Shown: positions 1 through 8,388 of the stretch, in pieces | Numbering within the stretch: the stretch's first letter is position 1 | Layout: every line of letters begins with the position of its first letter | From: Candidatus Levybacteria bacterium RIFCSPLOWO2_02_FULL_37_18 | GTDB lineage: Bacteria; Patescibacteriota; Microgenomatia; Levybacterales; UBA12049 | Length of the DNA stretch: 57,917 nt | Direction: 5' to 3' | Assembly: GCA_001784115.1 (NCBI GenBank) | Contig: MFPD01000013.1 | Coordinates: 1 to 57,917, forward strand | Notes under the pieces: generated by a model | What the model was told of the DNA's origin: nothing | What the model saw: only the letters and a program-made list of their open reading frames with translations | Database searches by the model: none | Position numbers and translations under genes: made by a program

Positions 1-64
1 GGAGTATGCTCATCAATACTTCTTCAAAGTGTTACCGATGTCCCCTGCCAGCACAGATTATTGA
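1..64 (+). CDS. C-terminal end of an unidentified protein (partial)
   Basis: An open frame enters from the left edge (codons start at base 2) and ends at TGA 62-64. The last residues are ...KVLPMSPASTDY. There is too little to name a family. The TGA overlaps the -35 box (61-66) of the promoter of the next gene, so the two genes are tightly packed but separately transcribed. The call rests only on an uninterrupted frame of 20 codons with natural-looking residue use; it could be chance. Confidence 0.4.
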   Translation, partial: EYAHQYFFKVLPMSPASTDY

Positions 65-89
65 CAAATGGCTTGTAGTTTTGTATATA
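61..89 (+). promoter_or_regulatory. sigma70-type promoter, predicted leaderless start
   Basis: TTGACA at 61-66, a 17-nt spacer and TATATA at 84-89. Transcription is expected to start about 7 nt after the -10 box, near 96-97, which is the ATG of the next gene. No Shine-Dalgarno sequence can fit, so the message is probably leaderless. Confidence 0.65.
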
Positions 90-96
90 GGTTAAT

Positions 97-633
97 ATGA
101 TTTGGGGATTACCGAAAAAGGTATTCATTTATATAGTTTCGGCTATAGTTATTGTAGGTTTGATAACTAGCATTTTCGTGTATTCAAAAATAAAACCAAG
201 TAAGCCAGCTAAAAAAACTTCGGTTGTTGTATCAAAAGAACTAAAAGAATATAGAGACACTTCTGGATTTATGTTTAAATTTCCACAAAATATACAACTT
301 AAGAAAAATGAAAATGTAAACAATAAAACATATTCTGATATTGCCCTTTTTTCGTCGCAGTCGTCTGGAATGATTTCTATAAAAATAGAAGATACTCAGT
401 ATAATTCTTTAGAGGAGTGGAAAAATAAAAAAAAAGATATTATATCTTCAGGTTCTCCAAAACCTATTTTTCTGAGCGGAATGAATGCAATGGAAGCAAC
501 CACAAAAGATGGAATTACAGCTGCTTCGATTGATAAGAACGTGTTATATATAATTCAGGTTTCATTTAAGGATAATCGAAGTTTTTGGCAAGACGTATAT
601 GCAGCTGTTGTGTCTACTTTTTCCCGATTCTAA
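97..633 (+). CDS. membrane-anchored PsbP-like extracytoplasmic protein
   Basis: 178 aa. Residues 9-31 form one N-terminal membrane segment (FIYIVSAIVIVGLITSIFVY) with a short basic cytoplasmic tail. From about residue 48 the protein is a soluble alpha/beta domain starting KEYRDTSGFMFKFP and ending DVYAAVVSTF. That pattern, an opening strand 'GF.F.FP', a middle 'SLEEW' helix and a last helix with 'STF', resembles PsbP/Mog1-like domains often found anchored outside Patescibacteria cells; the match is by eye and function is unknown. The start at 97 fits the promoter at 61-89. The gene converges with the alkyltransferase on the other strand and the two overlap by 4 nt. Confidence 0.7.
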   Translation: MIWGLPKKVFIYIVSAIVIVGLITSIFVYSKIKPSKPAKKTSVVVSKELKEYRDTSGFMFKFPQNIQLKKNENVNNKTYSDIALFSSQSSGMISIKIEDTQYNSLEEWKNKKKDIISSGSPKPIFLSGMNAMEATTKDGITAASIDKNVLYIIQVSFKDNRSFWQDVYAAVVSTFSRF

Positions 634-932
634 ATCATAAAAAGGCATTGATTTAGGTTTACTCTGTAATTGGAAGTAAATAATACACCTTCGTGTTTAA
701 GCATTTCTCTTTGTTTTTGTTTTCCGCCAAAGGCATAACCTTCTGCTAATTCTCCATTAGACTTTATTACTCTATGGCAAGGAATTTGATGTGGATTTTT
801 ATTTCTGTGTAGCGCAAATCCAACAAAACGATGATCTTTGATGTTCAGTTTTTGAGCAATTAATTTGTACGTTATTACTTTGCCTTTTGGGACTTGTGCA
901 ACAAGCATGAAAATCTGTTCAAAACTGTTCAT
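630..932 (-). CDS. methylated-DNA-protein cysteine methyltransferase, DNA-binding/catalytic domain only
   Basis: 100 aa, containing only the C-terminal domain of the O6-alkylguanine alkyltransferase family (full-length Ada/Ogt proteins are about 160-180 aa). The active-site motif PCHRV is intact at residues 51-55 with Cys52 as the methyl acceptor. The winged-helix part (GKVITYKLIAQKL) and the region RFVGFALHRN precede it. A Cys separates it from the alkyltransferase-like (ATL) proteins, which carry Trp or Ala there. It should remove alkyl groups from O6-guanine or flag such lesions for repair. It stands alone on the minus strand between two plus-strand genes. Confidence 0.85.
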   Translation of the reverse strand: MNSFEQIFMLVAQVPKGKVITYKLIAQKLNIKDHRFVGFALHRNKNPHQIPCHRVIKSNGELAEGYAFGGKQKQREMLKHEGVLFTSNYRVNLNQCLFMI

Positions 933-954
933 ACGAATATTTTACCATATCTTA

Positions 955-983
955 TTGATTTGAATTATAATTAGCGCTACAAT
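955..983 (+). promoter_or_regulatory. promoter of transketolase gene, near-leaderless
   Basis: TTGATT at 955-960, 17-nt spacer, TACAAT at 978-983. The expected start near 990 lies 2 nt before the ATG at 992. A TATAAT at 966-971 lacks a well placed -35 and is the alternative. Confidence 0.5.
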
Positions 984-991
984 AAGAAACA

Positions 992-2878
992 ATGAAAAAA
1001 TCAGGAAGTTTACTACTAGCTGATCTTAAACAAAAAGCAAGACTTATTCGAAAACTTTCTTTACTATCTACAACTGCTGCAGGTTCGGGTCATCCAACGT
1101 CATGTTTGTCAGCAGCAGATTTGACTACGGTATTGTTTAATTCGTATTTTACGTATGATACGTCTCATCCAGGCAGTCCTCATAACGATCGGTTCATCTT
1201 ATCAAAAGGACATGCTGCGCCACTTTTGTATAGTCTTTTTGCAGTCGTCGGTGTTGTTCCATTTGAAGAGTTAAAAACCCTTCGGCAAATAACAAGTCCT
1301 TTGGAAGGACACCCTACTCCTTCTTTTCCATATTCCGAAGCGGCAACCGGTTCACTTGGACAAGGGTTATCGATTGCAGCTGGTATGGCTTTGGTTGCAA
1401 AGCAGGACAAGCTTTCTTTTAAAACCTATTGTCTATTAGGAGATGGGGAAATGGCAGAAGGAAGCGTATGGGAAGCGTGTAATTTTGCTTCGTATTATAA
1501 GCTTGATAATTTGATTGCCATTATAGATGTAAATCGGTATGGTCAAAGCCAGGAAACAATGTTTGGACATCATGTTAATGAGTATGCCAAGAGATTTGCT
1601 GCATTCGGTTGGGAGGCAGTTGTTATTGACGGGCACAATCTCAAAGAGATTGAAAAGACGTTTAAACAGGCTATGTCAAATAGGTCAAAAAAACCGTTTG
1701 TTATTGTAGCAAAAACAAAGAAAGGCAAAGGAGTATCGTTTTTAGAGGATAAAGACGGATGGCACGGTAAACCGGTAAAAAAAGATGATTTGGAAAAAGC
1801 ACTGGAAGAACTAGGAGAAGTAGATGAAAGTGTAAGATTTGAATTAAAACAACCTAAAGATGTTATTCTGGTAAGCGAGGAACGAGCACATCCAGAATCT
1901 GATTCTGGAGTCGCTTCGCTCCCCAGAATGACGAATTTTAAAATCGGTGATGAGATTGCGACAAGGGAAGTATACGGGAATGTTCTGGCTGAATTGGGAA
2001 ATAAAAACCCATATATATATGCTCTAGATGCGGAAGTTAAAAACTCAACCTATGCAGTTGATTTTTTAAAAGCGCATCCGGATCGATTCGTTGAATGTTT
2101 TATTGCCGAGCAAAATATGGTGGGAGTTGGAATTGGACTATCGAGACTTGGGAAAATTCCGTTTGTTTCAACATTTGCAGCGTTTTTAACCCGCGCATTT
2201 GACCAAATACGAATGGGAGCGGTAGGACGTGCAAATATTAAATTCGTAGGTTCCCACGCCGGTGTCTCGATTGGAGAAGACGGACCTTCACAGATGGGAC
2301 TTGAAGATATTGCTCTATTTAGGACTATTCCTGATTCGGTTGTTTTGCATCCGTGCGACGGTGTGTCGACAGCGAAGTTATTGCCTCAGTTAGTTATTCA
2401 CAATGGCATTTCGTATTTACGTACCCTTCGGCAAAAAACTCCTGTGATTTATGACGCACATGAAGAATTTGAAATCGGCGGATTAAAAGTTCTCAAAGAA
2501 AGTAAAAATGATACAGTTTTGATTGTTGCTTGCGGAATTACAGTATTTGAAGCATTAAAAGCTTATGAGCAATTAAAAACCGAGGGAGTATATGTTCGTA
2601 TAATAGATTTATATTCCATAAAACCTCTTGATGAAGAACCACTTATAAAAAATGCCAGAGAAACAAATTTACAATGTGTTATAACGGTTGAAGATCATTA
2701 TGAAAACGGCGGAATGGGAGATGCAGTTGTTTCAGTTTTGGGAAAAAGTTTAGTAAGAATAGAAAAGATGGCAGTACGAGCGGTTTCTCATTCTGGGACA
2801 AAAGACGAATTGCTTGATCTGGCCGGAATTGATGCTTCGCATATTGTTGAAAAAGTGCATCAATTGACAAATAAGTAA
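992..2878 (+). CDS. tkt: transketolase
   Basis: 628 aa, a full single-chain transketolase that uses thiamine diphosphate to move two-carbon units between sugar phosphates in the non-oxidative pentose phosphate pathway. The N-terminal PP domain has SGHPT (about 32-36), SKGHAAPLLY and the TPP/Mg motif GDGEMAEGS at about 149-157. The Pyr domain begins near residue 322 (IATREVYGNVL) with AEQNMVGVGIGLS and a phosphate/substrate loop GSHAGVSIGEDGPSQMG. The C-terminal domain begins around 500. Between PP and Pyr domains, residues about 291-314 are encoded by a palindromic repeat of the CATTCTGG family (1864-1934) kept in frame, so the interdomain linker is repeat-derived. Start chosen from the promoter 955-983. 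Confidence 0.95.
   Translation: MKKSGSLLLADLKQKARLIRKLSLLSTTAAGSGHPTSCLSAADLTTVLFNSYFTYDTSHPGSPHNDRFILSKGHAAPLLYSLFAVVGVVPFEELKTLRQITSPLEGHPTPSFPYSEAATGSLGQGLSIAAGMALVAKQDKLSFKTYCLLGDGEMAEGSVWEACNFASYYKLDNLIAIIDVNRYGQSQETMFGHHVNEYAKRFAAFGWEAVVIDGHNLKEIEKTFKQAMSNRSKKPFVIVAKTKKGKGVSFLEDKDGWHGKPVKKDDLEKALEELGEVDESVRFELKQPKDVILVSEERAHPESDSGVASLPRMTNFKIGDEIATREVYGNVLAELGNKNPYIYALDAEVKNSTYAVDFLKAHPDRFVECFIAEQNMVGVGIGLSRLGKIPFVSTFAAFLTRAFDQIRMGAVGRANIKFVGSHAGVSIGEDGPSQMGLEDIALFRTIPDSVVLHPCDGVSTAKLLPQLVIHNGISYLRTLRQKTPVIYDAHEEFEIGGLKVLKESKNDTVLIVACGITVFEALKAYEQLKTEGVYVRIIDLYSIKPLDEEPLIKNARETNLQCVITVEDHYENGGMGDAVVSVLGKSLVRIEKMAVRAVSHSGTKDELLDLAGIDASHIVEKVHQLTNK
1864..1934. repeat. CATTCTGG-family palindromic element inside tkt
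   Basis: Reads ATTCTGGTAAGCGAG ... CCAGAATCTGATTCTGG ... CCAGAATGACG and closely matches the intergenic copy at 36125-36214. It adds about 24 codons in frame to the linker between the two TPP-binding domains. Confidence 0.8.
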
Positions 2879-2898
2879 TATTCGGTCACAATGTGCTT

Positions 2899-3450
2899 AT
2901 GTCTGATTCAAAACTTGATGGCTTAGATGAAAATGTTTCAAATAAAGTTTATACGCAAAATTACTCTGCCAAACCATCAATAGAAGGTGTTAAGATTGTT
3001 CCTCTGGAGATATACTTAGCAGAAGATGGAGATTTCGCAGAGGTTGTGCGTATCAATGAAAATGGGAAATTAGAACAAGTTCCTGGTTTTAAACTTGCTC
3101 AGGTTAACCGTACCCGACTTAACCCCGGGTCTTTAAAAGCTTGGCATCTCCATCTAAAGCAAGATGAAATCTGGTACGTAATTCCAACAGGACTTCTTTT
3201 TGTAGGATTATGGGATATACGAAAAGATTCTCCTACCAACGGAGTAACGATGCGAATCGTTTTAGGCGGAGGAAAATCAAGTTTATTATTTATTCCGCAA
3301 GGAGTTGCTCATGGAAGCGCAAATTTTTCCCACGAAGAAGTCCATTTGTTTTATTTTGTAAACAAACAATTTAATCTCAATAATCCTGATGAGCATAGAA
3401 TTCCATGGGATAGTAAGGGAGCTGACTTTTGGACTCCAGAGCGTGACTGA
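2899..3450 (+). CDS. RmlC-type dTDP-4-dehydrorhamnose 3,5-epimerase family protein
   Basis: 183 aa from ATG 2899 (a GTG two codons earlier, 2893, is possible). Cupin-fold epimerase: PGSLKAWHLHLKQDEIWYVI holds the conserved His of the RmlC active site, followed by GLLFVGLWDIRKDSPT and LFIPQGVAHG (second conserved region), and NPDEHRIPWDS near the end. RmlC inverts C3 and C5 of dTDP-4-keto-6-deoxyglucose on the route to dTDP-L-rhamnose. The other three Rml enzymes lie at 13.2-16.4 kb. The sequence is somewhat divergent, so a sugar isomerase of another pathway cannot be excluded. It follows tkt by about 20 nt and may be cotranscribed. Confidence 0.75.
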   Translation: MSDSKLDGLDENVSNKVYTQNYSAKPSIEGVKIVPLEIYLAEDGDFAEVVRINENGKLEQVPGFKLAQVNRTRLNPGSLKAWHLHLKQDEIWYVIPTGLLFVGLWDIRKDSPTNGVTMRIVLGGGKSSLLFIPQGVAHGSANFSHEEVHLFYFVNKQFNLNNPDEHRIPWDSKGADFWTPERD

Positions 3451-3453
3451 ATC

Positions 3454-3879
3454 ATGCAACCGCAAGAACTTGTTGCCGAAGTTTGGGATATTAAGAGAAT
3501 TATTATTGGCGTTATTGGTGTTGTAGTAATAGGTGCGGGTGGATTTGGAGTTTTTGTGTATGTTAAAGATCATGGTTTTCCACAAAAATGGAGAGAAGGA
3601 AAACCACCGACAAAAAATGTAATTGGAGCTTCAACACAAAAAGAAAATAATTCACCATCCACGAGCCAAGATACAAAACCTCCGTTTTCTTTACCTTCGA
3701 AGAATGAATTGGGAGAAAAACTGGACACGATTAAAAAACAAGTTCAATCACTTTCTATTTCCGAAATAGCCTCATCGTCTCCTCATGTACAAAAAGTATT
3801 ACAAGATATAAAAGCTTTAGAAGAGTATCCGCATAATCAGGTAAAAGATATGTGTCAAAAAATTTGCAGCTCGTTTTAA
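3454..3879 (+). CDS. single-pass membrane protein of unknown function
   Basis: 141 aa. Not recognised. A short N-terminal part (QPQELVAEVWDI) leads into one membrane helix at about 14-34 (IIIGVIGVVVIGAGGFGVFV), then a low-complexity Ser/Thr/Pro stretch (about 50-75) and a C-terminal helical region (KLDTIKKQVQSLSISEI) ending in a Cys-containing tail KDMCQKICSSF. Starts 3 nt after the RmlC-like gene and ends before a half palindromic repeat at 3899-3934. Conceivably a surface protein with a flexible stalk. Confidence 0.6.
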   Translation: MQPQELVAEVWDIKRIIIGVIGVVVIGAGGFGVFVYVKDHGFPQKWREGKPPTKNVIGASTQKENNSPSTSQDTKPPFSLPSKNELGEKLDTIKKQVQSLSISEIASSSPHVQKVLQDIKALEEYPHNQVKDMCQKICSSF

Positions 3880-3898
3880 TAGCGCATTTTTCTAGATA

Positions 3899-3934
3899 GA
3901 TTGCTTTGGTCGCTTCAGGTGACCTCGCAATGAC
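3899..3934. repeat. CATTGCGAG-family half element
   Basis: GATTGCTTTGGTCGCTTCAG followed by GTGACCTCGCAATGACG; corresponds to the right half of the full elements at 5218-5299 and 43754-43852. It ends about 10 nt before the start codon of the transporter gene. Confidence 0.75.
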
Positions 3935-3943
3935 GTGAAATAT

Positions 3944-5209
3944 ATGAAAAAGATTAAAAAATTTCTCAAAATTTTAGGACCAGGTTTTATTACAGGTGCT
4001 TCAGATGATGACCCGTCTGGTATTGCTACCTATTCTCAAGCAGGAGCTCTTTTCGGATTTGGACAATTATGGACAGCACTTTTCTCCTTTCCGCTTATGG
4101 CAGCAGTGCAGGAAATGAGCGGGAGAGTAGGATTGGTTACCGGTCTTGGTTTGGCTGGAGTAATTAAAAAAAATTATTCAAAGAAGCTATTATTTTTTTG
4201 TGTATTTCTTTTATTTGTAGCAAATACAATTAATATAGGAGCTGACTTGGGGGCAATGGCAGCATCTGCCAAACTTGTTTATAATATCCCTTTTCTGTTT
4301 TGGATTATAGGTATGGTGGTTATAACTCTTATTTTGGAGATTTTTGTTTCGTATAAAGTGTATGCGAATTATCTTAAGTTTTTAACATTTGCGCTTTTTT
4401 CTTATTTTATTGTCGCATTTATCACACACGTTAACTGGCAAAGTGTTTTTCTCTCAACAATTGTTCCTACGATTCAATTTAACAAAGATTATCTTATTAA
4501 TATCCTCGCAATTTTTGGTACTACCATTTCTCCTTATCTTTTTTTCTGGCAAGCATCCGAGGAAGTAGAAGAAGAAATAGCTCATCATAAGCTTCGCCGA
4601 ATGGGAGCAGGTGTTCCAAAGGTCACTCCAAAAGATATTACAAACCTCAGAATAGATACGACGGTGGGTATGTTTTTTTCCAATATTGTGATGTGGTTTA
4701 TTATTATTACAGTCGGAGCTACTCTTCATGCACATGGGATTACAAACATTCGTAGCGCTTCTGAAGCTGCATCTGCATTAAAACCCCTTGCTGGAGAATT
4801 TTCGTCACTGTTTTTTGCGTTGGGTATTATAGGAACAGGTTTGTTAGCTATTCCTGTATTAGCTGGTTCTGCTTCTTACGCGATCTCTGAATCTCTTGAC
4901 TGGGATGTTGGTTTGTATAAAAAATTAAAAAGCGCACATGGTTTTTACGGGGCAATAACTTTGTCTACATTACTGGGTCTATTAATTAATTTTTTGGGAT
5001 TTGATCCGATACAGGTTTTGTATTACACGGCAGTTCTCAATGGTATAATTGCTCCTCCTCTTCTTGTAGTAATTTTGTTAATCGCAAATAGTAAAAAAAT
5101 TATGAAAGATAAGGTCAACGGAATGTGGCTTAATGTTTTAGGAATTGCGACAGTAGTTATTATGAGTATTGCAAGCATACTACTTTTAATAAGTTTCTTT
5201 CAAAAATAA
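3944..5209 (+). CDS. Nramp-family (SLC11-like) divalent metal transporter
   Basis: 421 aa from ATG 3944; the in-frame GTG at 3935 lies in the repeat and is not preferred. About 11 hydrophobic segments. The N-terminus ILGPGFITGASDDDPSGIATYSQAGA is the TM1 region of Nramp-like proteins; canonical metal-binding DPGN is replaced by DPSG. The TM6 region ISPYLFFWQASEEVEEE takes the place of the canonical Ala/Met-Pro-His element. This subgroup is commonly annotated as divalent metal transporter, but with both metal-site motifs altered, preference for Mn/Fe cannot be assumed and Mg or another ion is possible. Flanked by palindromic repeats on both sides. Confidence 0.8.
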   Translation: MKKIKKFLKILGPGFITGASDDDPSGIATYSQAGALFGFGQLWTALFSFPLMAAVQEMSGRVGLVTGLGLAGVIKKNYSKKLLFFCVFLLFVANTINIGADLGAMAASAKLVYNIPFLFWIIGMVVITLILEIFVSYKVYANYLKFLTFALFSYFIVAFITHVNWQSVFLSTIVPTIQFNKDYLINILAIFGTTISPYLFFWQASEEVEEEIAHHKLRRMGAGVPKVTPKDITNLRIDTTVGMFFSNIVMWFIIITVGATLHAHGITNIRSASEAASALKPLAGEFSSLFFALGIIGTGLLAIPVLAGSASYAISESLDWDVGLYKKLKSAHGFYGAITLSTLLGLLINFLGFDPIQVLYYTAVLNGIIAPPLLVVILLIANSKKIMKDKVNGMWLNVLGIATVVIMSIASILLLISFFQK

Positions 5210-5217
5210 CTTAAAAA

Positions 5218-5299
5218 TGTCATTGCGAGGAGCTTGCGACGAAGCAATCTAATAATTCAAAAGAGATTGCTTCGGGTTTTTCAAACCCTCGCAATGACA
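5218..5299. repeat. complete CATTGCGAG-family palindromic element
   Basis: TGTCATTGCGAGGAGCTTGC ... GAAGCAATCT, a 14-nt centre, then AGATTGCTTC ... CCTCGCAATGACA. Outer and inner arms are inverted repeats, so the whole element can fold into a long hairpin. It fills the gap between the transporter gene and prfB. Confidence 0.9.
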
Positions 5300-5309
5300 A
5301 AACATTACC

Positions 5310-6311
5310 ATGGAAGATTTACAAAAAAGATTTAATGATTTAGTTCAAAAACTTAACCCCGAAGGGAAAAGTGTTCGTATCAGAGAACTTGAGGAAGCCT
5401 GTATGGATGCGAATTTTTGGAAAGGTCACCTTACAGCCGGAAAAAAAATGAAAGAGCTTTCTACATTGCAAAAGGAATTACAAGATGTTGAAAAAGTTCA
5501 AAGTTTGATTAACGAGCAAAAATTAGAAGAAGCAGAGAGTGCTTTGTCAGAGCTTGAGGCATTGGCATTTTTAGGCGGAGATTACGATAGCGGAAATGCA
5601 ATTCTTTCAATTCATTCGGGTCAGGGAGGGGTCGAGGCAATGGATTGGGCAGAAATGCTTTTGAGAATGTATACTCGTTTTTTTGAGAGAAAAGGGTGGC
5701 AATTTGAAGTATTTGACCAGACATTTGGAGAAGAAGCCGGTATAAAAAGTGTAACAGTTTCTGTTGACGGAGAGTATGCGTATGGATTGCTAAAAGGAGA
5801 AGCAGGGGTTCATAGATTAGTTCGTCAATCTCCATTTAATGCAGACAAACTACGGCAAACTTCATTTGCACTGGTAGAAGTTTTGCCTTTTATAGAACAA
5901 GAAACAGACGTAGCAATAAAAGAAGATGATTTAGACTGGGAATTTTACAGGGCAAGTTCTCATGGCGGGCAAAATGTCCAAAAAGTTTCATCAGCAGTTC
6001 GGCTAAAACACAAGCCTACAGGAATTGTTGTTACTGCTCAATCAGAAAGGTATCAAGGTCAAAACAGGGAGTATGCCTTAAAAATTTTACGGGCAAAATT
6101 ATGGGCAAAACAAGAAGATCAGCGGAAAAAACAGGAAGCGCAGTTAAAAGGCGGGTATAAAACTCCCGGTTGGGGAAATCAAATCCGATCGTATGTTTTA
6201 CATCCGTATCATATGGTCAAAGATTTGCGAAGTAGCTTTGAGACTTCTAATACAGATGCGGTTTTAGATGGGGATTTAGACGGATTTATAGAGTCCGAGC
6301 TGAAAATGTAG
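5310..6311 (+). CDS. prfB: peptide chain release factor 2
   Basis: 333 aa class I release factor. The catalytic GGQ motif is in SSHGGQNVQKV, and the stop-codon recognition motif SPF is present in RQSPFNADKL, which defines RF2 (reads UAA and UGA) rather than RF1. N-terminal coiled-coil domain about 1-95, then codon recognition and the peptidyl-tRNA hydrolysis domain. RF2 together with UGA-terminated genes in this window argues for the standard bacterial code. The gene is one continuous frame; the programmed +1 frameshift that regulates prfB in many bacteria is not needed here. ATG 5310 lies 11 nt after the palindromic element. Confidence 0.95.
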   Translation: MEDLQKRFNDLVQKLNPEGKSVRIRELEEACMDANFWKGHLTAGKKMKELSTLQKELQDVEKVQSLINEQKLEEAESALSELEALAFLGGDYDSGNAILSIHSGQGGVEAMDWAEMLLRMYTRFFERKGWQFEVFDQTFGEEAGIKSVTVSVDGEYAYGLLKGEAGVHRLVRQSPFNADKLRQTSFALVEVLPFIEQETDVAIKEDDLDWEFYRASSHGGQNVQKVSSAVRLKHKPTGIVVTAQSERYQGQNREYALKILRAKLWAKQEDQRKKQEAQLKGGYKTPGWGNQIRSYVLHPYHMVKDLRSSFETSNTDAVLDGDLDGFIESELKM

Positions 6312-6363
6312 TAATTGGGGTTGTCAAATGGGGGGAAATGTGGTTTACTAGAAGGTGAAGATT

Positions 6364-6840
6364 ATGGACAACAAAGATGTACCAGTACAAGAAAGTCCCG
6401 AACTCCTTCATAGCTTTAATGGTTCCGAAGCTCAATGTATGTCTAAATCTACTTTTATAATGGCTTTGGTTTTTGTAATCCTTTTAGGAATAACAAGCGG
6501 ATATGTTGTTGTTTCAAACAGCACATCTTCCCCGTCAAGTCCACAGGCTTCAAACATCACATCTTCTTCACAGATTTCTAAAGGCATAGTGGTTGGGTCG
6601 AATGATGCAAAAACGTTTAAAGACAGCACAGAAGGCGTATTAAAAAATGGTGGGATTGACGGAGAAGGACAGTACCACCTTGTCAGACCTGGCGGAGACA
6701 GCCAAGATGTGTATCTTACCTCATCAATTGTTGACTTGTCTGCCTTTATTGACAAAAAGATTAAAGTAAACGGACAAACACAAGCTGCTAGAAAAGCTGG
6801 TTGGCTTATGGATGTCGGAAGAGTTGAAGTTTTAGAATAA
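6364..6840 (+). CDS. membrane-anchored protein with small beta-rich C-terminal domain
   Basis: 158 aa from ATG 6364, chosen because AAGGTG at 6353-6358 gives a Shine-Dalgarno site at suitable spacing (an upstream GTG at 6355 falls inside it). One membrane helix (FIMALVFVILLGITSGYVVV), a Ser/Thr-rich spacer, then about 85 residues with strand-like pattern (QYHLVRPGGDSQDVYLTSS ... KKIKVNGQTQ ... VGRVEVLE), resembling OB-fold lipoprotein domains. Not assigned to a family. It immediately precedes ftsE by 5 nt and may be cotranscribed with the division genes. Confidence 0.65.
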   Translation: MDNKDVPVQESPELLHSFNGSEAQCMSKSTFIMALVFVILLGITSGYVVVSNSTSSPSSPQASNITSSSQISKGIVVGSNDAKTFKDSTEGVLKNGGIDGEGQYHLVRPGGDSQDVYLTSSIVDLSAFIDKKIKVNGQTQAARKAGWLMDVGRVEVLE

Positions 6841-6845
6841 TCCTC

Positions 6846-7529
6846 ATGATAAAAATAGATAGTGTTTCCAAAACATTTGGCAGTGGTGCAACTGGGCTTA
6901 CTGATATATCTTTGGTGGTAGAGCGGGGCGAATTTGTTTTTTTAGTTGGTCCAACCGGAAGCGGAAAAACCACTTTATTTCGTTTGCTTATTCGAGATAT
7001 GCTTCCCACCAAAGGATTAATTCATGTGGGAGATTTTGATTTAGGAAAACTTCCTAATAAAAAAATTCCTCATCTTAGGAAAAAAGTAGGAGTGGTTTTT
7101 CAGGATTTAAAACTTCTTATGGATCGAACCATTTTTGAAAATACAATGTTGCCTTTGGAAGTTGCCGGCGTTGATAATCTTGGTGCTAAAAAAAGAGTTG
7201 AAGAGTTGCTTTCTCAAATAAATATCGAAACGCATGCTCATAAATTTCCTGTTCAACTTTCCGGAGGCGAATTACAGCGGGCAGCAATTGCCAGGGCTTT
7301 AGTTTTATCACCGGATATCCTTTTAGCAGATGAGCCGACAGGTAATCTAGACCCTGAAACAAGCAAAGGTATTATGAAGCTTTTGCAGGAAATAAACGAA
7401 AAAGGGACAACCGTGGTTATGGCAACTCATAATGTGGAGATCGTAAACACGCTGAAAAAGCGGGTTGTAACTTTGGAAAAAGGAAAATTAATACGAGACG
7501 AAAAGAAAGGAAAATATGGGGCTTCTTAA
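6846..7529 (+). CDS. ftsE: cell division ATP-binding protein FtsE
   Basis: 227 aa ABC ATPase. Walker A GPTGSGKTT (about 37-45), Q-loop VFQDLKLL, signature LSGGELQRAAIARAL, Walker B ILLADEPTGNLD and H-loop ATHNVEI are all present. FtsE pairs with FtsX at the inner face of the membrane and uses ATP to switch on a cell-wall hydrolase during division. Assignment to FtsE rather than another small ABC ATPase rests on the 14-nt overlap with ftsX downstream and the coiled-coil peptidase gene that follows. Confidence 0.93.
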   Translation: MIKIDSVSKTFGSGATGLTDISLVVERGEFVFLVGPTGSGKTTLFRLLIRDMLPTKGLIHVGDFDLGKLPNKKIPHLRKKVGVVFQDLKLLMDRTIFENTMLPLEVAGVDNLGAKKRVEELLSQINIETHAHKFPVQLSGGELQRAAIARALVLSPDILLADEPTGNLDPETSKGIMKLLQEINEKGTTVVMATHNVEIVNTLKKRVVTLEKGKLIRDEKKGKYGAS

Positions 7530-8382
7530 GACAACATGGCAACATACCAGACGATCTCCGTATCAGACATTTGCTGCGGTTTTAATTATTACTCAAACTT
7601 TTTTTGTTATTTCCATATTTAGTTTTATAATTTTTGCTTCATCAAAAATAATTACCTATTTTGAATCAAAACCCCAGGTTACGGCATTTTTTAAAAATGA
7701 AGCAAAGCAGAAAGATATAGAAGGCTTAAAAAACCAATTACAGGCAAACGGAAAAGTTTCAACGGTCAAATTTGTATCCAAACAGGAAGCTTTGTCTATT
7801 TATAAAAATCAAAATAAATCCGATCCATTGCTTTTGGAATTAGTTACCGCGGACATTTTACCATCTTCTCTGGAAATTTCTGCGGTAAATCTGCAGGATT
7901 TAGGAAGCATCTCAGACATATTAAAAAACTCTCCACTCGTGTCCGAGGTTGTGTATCAAAAAGATATTATTGCAACACTGACAAGTTGGACAAATGCTAT
8001 TCGAAAAGTAGGTTTAGTGCTTATTGGAGTGTTAGCTGCAGATTCAATCCTTGTTATGATTATTATTATCGGTATTAAAATTTCTCAGAAAAAGCACGAA
8101 ATTGAAATTATGAAACTCATTGGCGCGACCAACTGGTATATTCGCTGGCCATTTGTTTTGGAAGGAATATTTTACGGAATTTTAGGTGCTTTGGTTGGTT
8201 GGTCTTTGGCAAGCGGGGCATTATGGTATTTTACGCCGTTTCTTGCAACGTTTTTGAAAGGAATTCCGGTGTTGCCAATCTCGATTCTTAATCTTTTGCA
8301 ATTATTAGGTATAGAGGTATTGCTTGCAATTCTTTTGGGTGTTATAGCAAGTTTTTTGGCAGTTTTGAGATACTTAAAATAA
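7516..8382 (+). CDS. ftsX: cell division protein FtsX
   Basis: 288 aa, four membrane segments: one near 20-45 (FAAVLIITQTFFVISIFSF), a large outer loop of about 110 residues, and three towards the C-terminus (about 168-190, 215-240, 255-285). The MEIMKLIGAT-like motif (EIEIMKLIGATNWYIRWPF) is typical of FtsX and MacB-type permeases. The outer loop is the part that contacts the periplasmic hydrolase activator in other bacteria. Overlaps ftsE by 14 nt; the hydrolase-like gene follows 6 nt after its stop. Confidence 0.92.
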   Translation: MGLLKTTWQHTRRSPYQTFAAVLIITQTFFVISIFSFIIFASSKIITYFESKPQVTAFFKNEAKQKDIEGLKNQLQANGKVSTVKFVSKQEALSIYKNQNKSDPLLLELVTADILPSSLEISAVNLQDLGSISDILKNSPLVSEVVYQKDIIATLTSWTNAIRKVGLVLIGVLAADSILVMIIIIGIKISQKKHEIEIMKLIGATNWYIRWPFVLEGIFYGILGALVGWSLASGALWYFTPFLATFLKGIPVLPISILNLLQLLGIEVLLAILLGVIASFLAVLRYLK

Positions 8383-8388
8383 TTATGT

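Noticed and set aside
5310-5400. Programmed frameshift in prfB
   Set aside because: The gene is one continuous frame with no internal TGA or CTTTGA-type shift site near the start.
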